Shown here one piece after another: positions 57,311 to 64,000 of a DNA stretch of 64,000 nucleotides (position 1 is the stretch's first letter; the number at the start of each line of letters is the position of its first letter). The translations under genes and the position numbers were made by a program. This stretch comes from Bactericera cockerelli (lineage: Eukaryota; Arthropoda; Insecta; Hemiptera; Triozidae), in NCBI GenBank assembly GCA_024516035.1, contig CM044961.1, forward strand, positions 15,799,756 through 15,863,755, given 5' to 3'. The notes beneath the pieces are model-generated. The model had not been told where the DNA came from. It was given only the letters and a program-made list of their open reading frames with translations, and ran no database searches.

Positions 57311-59404
57311 ATGTAGATATCTATCTAAAACCTAATTAATTTGGATTCAGGTACCCAGTTTGTATAGCCAACGCCCGTTTTGTAATTCACTTTGAATAAA
57401 TATTTTCTAAAGCTATACTTTAACTTGAATTCCAAATTTGTAGCCACCCTGTTTTCAAGATTATGCTTCATACTTTTTGAAAAGGGTTTTCTATCCTTAG
57501 TATTTAGTGTCCTATTTGCTGGTGCATCGTGGAGTACAGAGCTTTTTTGTACAGGGTATGCAAAAATAAGAATGAGCAGATTTGCAATGTTTATCTTCCG
57601 CTAAACGGATTCCAGACGACTCCATAATCCATAATAATCACGTAGGTACCTATAATATGATGCAGTCATGTCATGAATAGTTCAACGTCTCACTTTTTGA
57701 TTATAAAAATTGGTTAATGCTGATCAAATTTCTGATGGTCATGTGTTATTATTACCTATTGACTTCTGTGTTTCATAATGAATAATAAAGGTAATTGATG
57801 GGTCGATAGCAAGAGAGGGCCGCTGGTTTTTCTTTTGGGAAATGGAAAGCCACACGTTGAAAGAAAGAAAGTAAAATTGTGCGCACACTCAATTGAGATT
57901 CGGAAAGATTCTGACTGTCCCGTGCCTTCGAGGAGGGATCAGAGCTGTTATCAGGAGAACCAAACTTTTGTGAGCTGGTTCTCGTTAGCCAGGCACGGTA
58001 TTATTTTCAGGTGCGATTATATGATGAGGGAGGACCCGACAGTAATAATATTATGACACCTAATCATAATTATATGCAGACCACAGGCGCAAATCGAATG
58101 TCTTTATGTACTCTATGTAGCTATGTACCTATTTCATTTGTATGACCTTTTTTACATGAACGAACCTATGTATTAGAATTGGTTAATCGATAAATAACTT
58201 ACATAGCTGAAAGTTATATGAGTACTTACAACCATTTCCTTGGAATTGTAATTTGTATCTTATTACTTCCGAGAATAGGGTATAATTATAATATTAGATA
58301 TCGAAAGTAATGTGTTCGTTTTTTATTTAGTTAGATATCGATCAATTTGAGCTAACGTACTGTCTGTGTTTCACATGTGATATCATCCCGTATACATCAA
58401 ACCAAAGATGTAGTTTTTTTACAATATTATACAGCAGAGATACTTAAAACATTGGAAAGAAGATGGAAAAAGGGTGGTATAAATAGAGAGAGGGATTTAT
58501 GAAAATAGAGAGGGAGACAAAAATACAGAGGGAGGGAGAAAAAGGGGATGAAGACACAGAGCAAGAGGGAGGGAGAGAGCCCTTGTGTGTCAGTTTATAT
58601 TAAAACCATGAAGTGATGCGGTATTTTTTACTCCGCTATGTATAAAATGCCCGGAAGGAGTTATACTGAGAGAGAAAGAAAATTAGAGAGATAAAGAGAG
58701 GAAATAATAAAGAAAGAGAGAAAAAATATAAGCTCAGTTTTATGGCGGTTGCCTACGTTGTAAAAAAATTGGGGTTTTAAACACATAATGAAAAGAGAAT
58801 ATAGAGAATGAAAGAAAGAAAAATGAAAGGAAAGGGAAAATAAAAAAGAGACAGAGAAATAGATCATATATAAAAAAAAGGTCTCCTACACTTCAAATTG
58901 AAATATTTTCTTTTTTCTTCCTATTGTGAAAATTAATATAAAAAAATATTAAATTATATATTAGGTAAACTTAATAAAATTATTTACCTACTTTTACGAG
59001 TATTATTCACTATTCAGTGTAGCTCATCATAATAATATTACTTATTTTATAGGTACTGTCCAAATAGGGTTATTGAGTCTCCCTGATCCCATATATGTTT
59101 TGGTGCTATTAAATTCTTGTGTTCACAGAATGTGAAGAAATATTTTATAGCTACTTACGTACATGTACTAGTTTGGTGGGATCCAAAGTCACGACTTCAG
59201 CGAAATATAGAATACCACACCGAGTGTTGTGACCACCCTTCGAAGTAAAACTTTAAGCTATCAGCAATAAACATGCAGTAGTTAATCCCTTTGTATAGAA
59301 TTTGTAGTAAGCTGCAAGATAATCTGGGATTTTAGCATGTATGATACTTGCTAACTTGCTACATATTACTTTATGGTAACATACCGTTTAATCTATCACA
59401 ACAT
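57311..59404. other. no gene; GA-rich at 58450-58860
   Basis: AT-rich with purine-rich low-complexity sequence at 58450-58590 and 58665-58860. The 73-residue frame at 57835-58056 has no recognised family. Confidence 0.5.
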
Positions 59405-59410
59405 CACTGC

Positions 59411-59600
59411 TTTCTCTCTCTCTCTCTCTCACTATCTCTCTAACGCTCTTTTAGTTATCTCACCCTCTCCTTTTTCAATTTCTCTCGCTCTCTTTCTCTC
59501 TCTCCCCAAATTTCGCATCCCCTCTCGTTCAAAGTATCCATCTTCCTCTCTCTTCCCACCTTTTGTATCTCTTTCTCACTCCCTATTTCGCATGAAAAGT
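59411..59600 (+). repeat. CT-rich low-complexity tract
   Basis: TCTC-rich sequence. A 27-A run at 59791-59817 follows further on. Confidence 0.8.
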
Positions 59601-59914
59601 ATCTCTTACGTTCTGATTGCTCCGACTTTTTGCTATCGAATAACAAAAATAATAGACACACTACAAAGAAATAATGAGGGACTAAATGAGAGAGAGAGAG
59701 AGAGAGATGGCGGAAAACAGAGTACAATTACACCTACTATGTGAAAAATTTCAAGAGGAAGTAATATGTCCATTATTGTCTATAGTTGGTAAAAAAAAAA
59801 AAAAAAAAAAAAAAAATCAAATTAATTTAAATTGTAAAGCTTCGTCTTGGAAAGAAACTCGGTAGGTAGGTCCAAGAGTTAAAAAACACAAAATTTATTA
59901 TATTTGTGTTAGTC

Positions 59915-60035
59915 ACTTTCGTGTTATCACAACTACTCAAACTCACTTTATTAAATCTTCACTGAAAGCTGGACTTGAACCACCGACCTCCAGGTTACAA
60001 TTCCGCCGCCTTATCGATCAAGCTACTGAGGTCGG
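59915..60035 (-). mobile_element. tRNA-derived SINE, same family as 25036
   Basis: Minus strand: CTCAGTAGCTTGATCGATAA, GTAACCTGGAGGTCGG, GGTTCAAGTCCAGC and tail GAGTTTGAGTAGTTGTGATAA. Confidence 0.8.
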
Positions 60036-60499
60036 TAAAAAGAGAAAGAAGAGAGAGAAGGAAAGTGATTAATGGGGAAAGAGATTGCAAAGTAGAGAAA
60101 TAAAAGAGAGAGAGAGAGAGAGAAAGAAAGGAGTGAATAATGAGAAGATTCTTTCAAAAATATGCATAGATTACATGAACGTGTGACCCTTGCATTGTAA
60201 GGAGTAAAACTAGTCACGACTGAAACGCAGTGACCTCTTTTGTGATAGGATACATATACAACACATAAATATAATTATATACAATGGTTAGCATGATGAA
60301 GTTATACATAGTTTTGTATTAGTATAGCATAAAATTCTCTTTTGGACTTTACTGCTGACCCATATCCCTGGACATTTTGACTCACATTCATATGGCTGGC
60401 CACGTCAGCTTCTTGACTGCCTTTTCTTATCTTAAATTGCATTTATTTATGTCCTATTCATGTCCCAATTATTCGACAGTGAAAAAGGCGACATTTTCG

Positions 60500-60640
60500 A
60501 CCTTACCCAGGCTGGGTAAGGTTAATGTGGGTAGCTGGTACGATTCCCAGCGAATCGAGGGTAAAACCCCCGTCCTAATCCAGGACGTTGAATCAAATAG
60601 AATCGTTGGCGTTAGGAAGGGCATCCAGTCTACTTGATTA
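60500..60640 (+). mobile_element. SINE core and tail, headless
   Basis: CCCAGGCTGGGTAAGGTTAAT, GTGGGTAGCTGGTACGATTC, GGGTAAAACCCCCGTCCTAAT and the tail GAATCGTTGGCGTTAGGAAG match 63500-63645; no tRNA-like head is visible upstream. Confidence 0.75.
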
Positions 60641-60714
60641 TCTCACTCTATCTTATACACTCATATTCATTCACACTCACTATTTCTGCCTCCCTCCTAA
60701 ACACGAGCACACCC

Positions 60715-61290
60715 TTAACTCTCTCTCTTTCTCTTTCTTTTCTCTCTTTCTCTCTCTCTTTCTCTTTCTTTCCCCTTTCTCTCCTCCTCTCTTTCTCTTT
60801 CTTTCCTCTTTTTCTCTCCTCTCTTTCTCTCTCTCCTCTCTTTCTCTCTCTCCTCTCTTTCTCTCTCTCTCTCTTTCTCTCTCTCTCACTTTTCTCTTTT
60901 GTTGTATTATACTTTGTAACTACTTGTCCCAAATAATAAAGAATAATTAATAATTCCGTATAATTATACTGTGTGGTTTTTTTTTTTTTTTTTTTACTGT
61001 CTTTAAATCCCAATCCCCATGTTATTCGGATGTCTTTGAATTTATTTCCCCTATCTCTCTCTTTAAAAAAGTTACTTATACATTACATATATATTAAATA
61101 ATCTCGCTGTTTTTTTCCCTTTTTCTCTCTCATCTTCTCTTTATCTCTCTCTCTCTCTCTCTCATCTTCTCTTTCCCTCTATCTCTCTCATCTTCTCTTT
61201 TTCTCTCTCTCATCTTCTCTTTCTCTTCATCATTTTTACATCCCCACTTATCTCGCATTTTTCTCTCGTTCTCTCTGTAAGTACCTTGTT
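60715..61290 (+). repeat. CT-rich low-complexity tracts
   Basis: (CT)n/(CTTT)n at 60715-60900 and CATCTTCTCTTT-type repeats at 61125-61230, with a 22-T run around 60972-60993 between them. Open frames on both strands are low-complexity. Confidence 0.85.
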
Positions 61291-61712
61291 CAGAGCAATA
61301 ATATATAGGAACATACCTTGCAACGGAATGCGAACCTCTTTGTAGGTATTTACCTGCAAATTTACTTTTTAATAAAAAGAATGTGTTATTCTGAAATTCA
61401 AGTGAAATACATTAGAACGAGAACCGGAATGGTAATGGATTTGAAGAGAAGGAGAGATAGAGGAGAGAAAATGAGAAAACATGGAAGAAAGAGAATTAAA
61501 AGAGAGAGAGAGAGAGAGAGAGAATAATGTAGAGGGAGATAGAGAGATATGAAATAAGGGTTATATATGTATATTAGAACATTTCTGTATAATTTCTCCC
61601 CTCCTCTATCTCCCTTTCTCTTTCTCTCCCCCTCTCTGTTTCTTTCTCTCTCTACTTCTCTCGCCCGGATTTCAAAAGCAAGAGAAATGTTAATAACATT
61701 CACCATCTCTTT

Positions 61713-61739
61713 CCCCCCCCCCCCCCCCCCCCCCCCCCC
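61713..61739 (+). repeat. 27-base poly-C run
   Basis: Uninterrupted C tract after a CT-rich segment; unusual length for an AT-rich genome and prone to sequencing error. Confidence 0.95.
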
Positions 61740-62039
61740 AATATTTTTAGTTCCAAAATTTCTATCACGTATCTTATAATATCTCTACGGAGTTAAATAT
61801 CTTCGTATAAATAAGTAGGTACATTCTCTTTTTCTCTCCACTTTTCTCAACTCTATATTATAAGAGGAACCTGGAGGTAAGAGAAAAAAAATTCCGTTCC
61901 TTTGAGTTCTCTTAAATTCAGGTTTGGCTGTTTTAGGTCTTTTTCATTTCCTCTGAGAAAAGACATTCCACATGAATCTCTCTTGATTTCCCTTTCATTT
62001 TTCTCTTCATCACCTCTCTTGTAACTTCTCACTGGTAGT

Positions 62040-62225
62040 CAAGTGGTTAACGCGCTAGTCTGGTAATCCAGGTAGCATAGGGATCCGTTGGTTTGAATCC
62101 CAACCAGTGCACGAATTTCTCTCATTAATTTGAGTTTGTGATCACAAAATAATAAGACTCTGAAGGTTAGGTGGTAGAAAATGCTTCGAGCATTAACCTC
62201 GCCTGGTGTTACCTTCCACTAAGGA
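62040..62225 (+). mobile_element. tRNA-derived SINE
   Basis: Head CACTGGTAGTCAAGTGGTTA and B box GGTTTGAATCCCAACCAGTG (acceptor arms CACTGGT/ACCAGTG pair), then a body with TGATCACAAAATAATAAGAC. Single copy here. Confidence 0.75.
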
Positions 62226-62249
62226 GTATTATTATTTATTAAATAATTC

Positions 62250-62565
62250 TCCTCCACAACTTACTCCTTCCTTATCACTTCCCCTCCACAACTTACTCAT
62301 TCTTTATCACTTCCCCTCCACAACTTACTCCTTCCTTATCACTTCCCCTCCACAACTTACTCCTTCCTTATCACTTCCCCTCCACAACTTACTGCTTCCT
62401 TATCACTTCCCCTCCACAACTTCCTCCTTCTTTATCACTTCCCCTCCATAACTTCCTCCTTCCTTATCACTTCCCCTCCATAACTTACTCCTTCCTGATC
62501 ACTTCCCCCCACAACTTACTCCTTCCTTATCACTTCCCCTCCACAACTTACTTCTTCCTTGTTTA
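62250..62565 (+). repeat. 32-bp minisatellite, about ten copies
   Basis: Unit CTCCACAACTTACTCCTTCC plus TTATCACTTCCC, slightly variable. Confidence 0.95.
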
Positions 62566-63044
62566 CCATCCCTCCACATTTAAATTTCAATATCCAAATT
62601 TAGATCATCACGTAGGAGGCAGGCTCCATATTTCACAAAGTAGGTCGTCTGAAGGTGTGGAACTGACGTATCTCGCTGATAGCAATTGGATTTATTTTCC
62701 TGAAAAAAGAATTTAGTAAAAATATTATACCAACATGAAGAAAAAAGAAATAGGTAGCTGAAAAACTGAATATATTTTTTATTTAAACGACAAAAACAAT
62801 AGAAAGCAATGAAAATGCAAGTGTAGAGTTTTCCTGACCAGAGGGTTGGTAGGTTTTAAAATCCTTAAATTCTTACAGTGCATTATTTCTGGAGGTTTTT
62901 TATAAAAGAAATTCCTATTTGCTACGTCCATCATTTAGAAATATTGCTTATCAATTGTTAAAGTATATCTAGATCCCTGTTATGTATAATATTATCCGTT
63001 TACATAAAGGAAAACTGCTCAATACAGCCTATACTGTACTAACC
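62566..63044. other. no gene seen
   Basis: AT-rich spacer. Confidence 0.45.
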
Positions 63045-63370
63045 CAATGTCACGTCGGCGTCGCGAGGTCAGATGACACTTTCAATACACACCCATTCTC
63101 GTTCTGTCATTCATGTTATTAGGCATCGTCCAGCGAGGTTAGTACTTTGATGGGTGACCATTCAATGTCGGATCCGTGATCCTGGCTATTCCCAGCAATA
63201 TGTAGCATCTATGTCTCTTTCTTTGTATAGGCGTTCTTCACACCTCGGCCGAGGTGTTTGATGTTTGAGGTGAGTTCACTGTGGGTATCTGGTTGGTAAT
63301 ATGATTCCAGCGAATGGAGGGTTTAACGCCTGTCTCAATATGACCTTATAATAGAATTTGAGCAGTTGAA
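63045..63370 (+). mobile_element. 5S-rRNA-derived SINE interrupted by LINE fragment
   Basis: The head keeps the longest 5S match (TTCTCGTTCTGTCA, GGTTAGTACTTTGATGGGTG). Between core parts, 63207-63268 is a LINE 3' UTR fragment with CACCTCGGCCGAGGTG (63240-63255). The core resumes with GCGAATGGAGGGT. Confidence 0.75.
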
Positions 63371-63389
63371 AATAATTATAAAGTCATAA

Positions 63390-63700
63390 ACCTCCGTGGT
63401 GTAACGGTTGTGACTACTGCCCGTAGTCCAGAGATCCTGAGGTCGATCCCCGGTTGGACCACACTTGTCGAAGAAAATTCTGTTCCATCCAAACACGTTG
63501 GGCTGGAATTCCCGACCCTATCCAGGCTGGGTGAGTTTAATGTGGGTATAGCTAGTACGATTCCCAGCGAATGGAGGGTAACACCCCTGTCCTGATCAGG
63601 ACGTTATAACCAAATGGAATCGTTGGTGTTAGAAAGGGCATCCAGCCATTAAAAATAACGTGCTCCACCCTATCAACCTCAACCATGACCCCAATAGCAG
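63390..63700 (+). mobile_element. tRNA-headed SINE with shared core
   Basis: Head CCTCCGTGGTGTAACGGTTG with GAGGTCGATCCCCGGTTGG, core ATCCAGGCTGGGTGAGTTTA, ATGTGGGTA and GCGAATGGAGGGTAACACCC, tail GAATCGTTGGTGTTAGAAAG. Confidence 0.85.
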
Positions 63701-63780
63701 CATAAGCTAAAATGGGATAAAGGCAAGGGAGATATTTATCATATACCCCTAACATAACATTTAAGATTGACGACTATTTT

Positions 63781-63805
63781 TACACAAAGTGTTTTTTGGG
63801 GGATA
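63781..63805. repeat. isolated terminus of hairpin-element family
   Basis: ACAAAGTGTTTTTTGGGGGAT resembles the ends at 47237-47782 and 52962-52982. Confidence 0.5.
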
Positions 63806-64000
63806 TCATATACCCCTAACATAACATATAAGACTTGTAAGAGGCCTGTGTTAGAGTGTGTTAGGTCTACTTTCCCTGCAGCTCACTTTTACCAAACATA
63901 AGGACAATATCCTGCATACAATCACCTATAATGCACGCTTCTTCATGGTCTATTTAATTTTCCCTCTCTGTTCTGTTTTGTGAGCTCTTTCTTTCAGAAA
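63806..64000. other. no gene seen
   Basis: AT-rich end of window. Confidence 0.4.

Noticed and set aside
57835..58056. 73-residue frame as a host gene
   Set aside because: No recognisable domain, no neighbours, and a length expected by chance.

Overview
The window is eukaryotic nuclear DNA from an animal, most likely an arthropod. It is AT-rich and packed with transposons. It shows SINEs with tRNA-like and 5S-rRNA-like heads, TA-duplicating mariner-like inverted-repeat elements, pogo-like and hAT-like short elements, a Helitron-like element, LINE pieces, GA/CT/GT microsatellites and scattered TAGGTA motifs. I see no convincing host gene and cannot name the species.

Positions 1-16252 are one large Polinton/Maverick-type element whose left end is not recognised. 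Its plus-strand left block carries two unknown genes and a retroviral-type integrase with a C-terminal chromodomain. A minus-strand block follows: an unknown conserved gene, protein-primed family-B DNA polymerase (broken by a frameshift), three small unknown genes, double-jelly-roll major capsid protein, minor capsid protein, adenain-like cysteine protease and a phospholipase-A2-like/pX-like protein. A plus-strand block ends it: FtsK/HerA-type packaging ATPase (broken in a T run) and a proline/serine-rich unknown gene. These would provide integration, self-replication, capsid assembly, maturation and genome packaging. The capsid-to-ATPase part is bracketed by a 21-bp inverted repeat. A 909-bp mariner-like element sits between integrase and polymerase blocks.

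Positions 16253-64000 hold layered repeats. A dispersed repeat (17640-19562) is split by a Helitron-like element with a large GT tract, and the unoccupied version occurs at 55680-56460. A jockey-like LINE fragment on the minus strand (19563-23470) is split by a 2.7-kb inverted-repeat element; removing it with one TA restores the LINE frame. Further inverted-repeat elements lie at 38064-39768 (1.7 kb) and 42947-45106 (2.2 kb, about 800-bp arms), an hAT-like element with 8-bp target duplication at 39970-40772, and two long hairpins at 47237-47782 and 52501-52932. Six 5S-rRNA-derived SINE copies share their central domain with tRNA-headed SINEs. A tRNA-headed SINE at 53355 is preceded by eleven tandem copies of its own A-box region. 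Minisatellites lie at 26821-28370 (30-bp unit), 50990-51920 (about 80 bp) and 62250-62565 (32 bp).

All assignments come from reading translations and sequence by eye; no database search was run.
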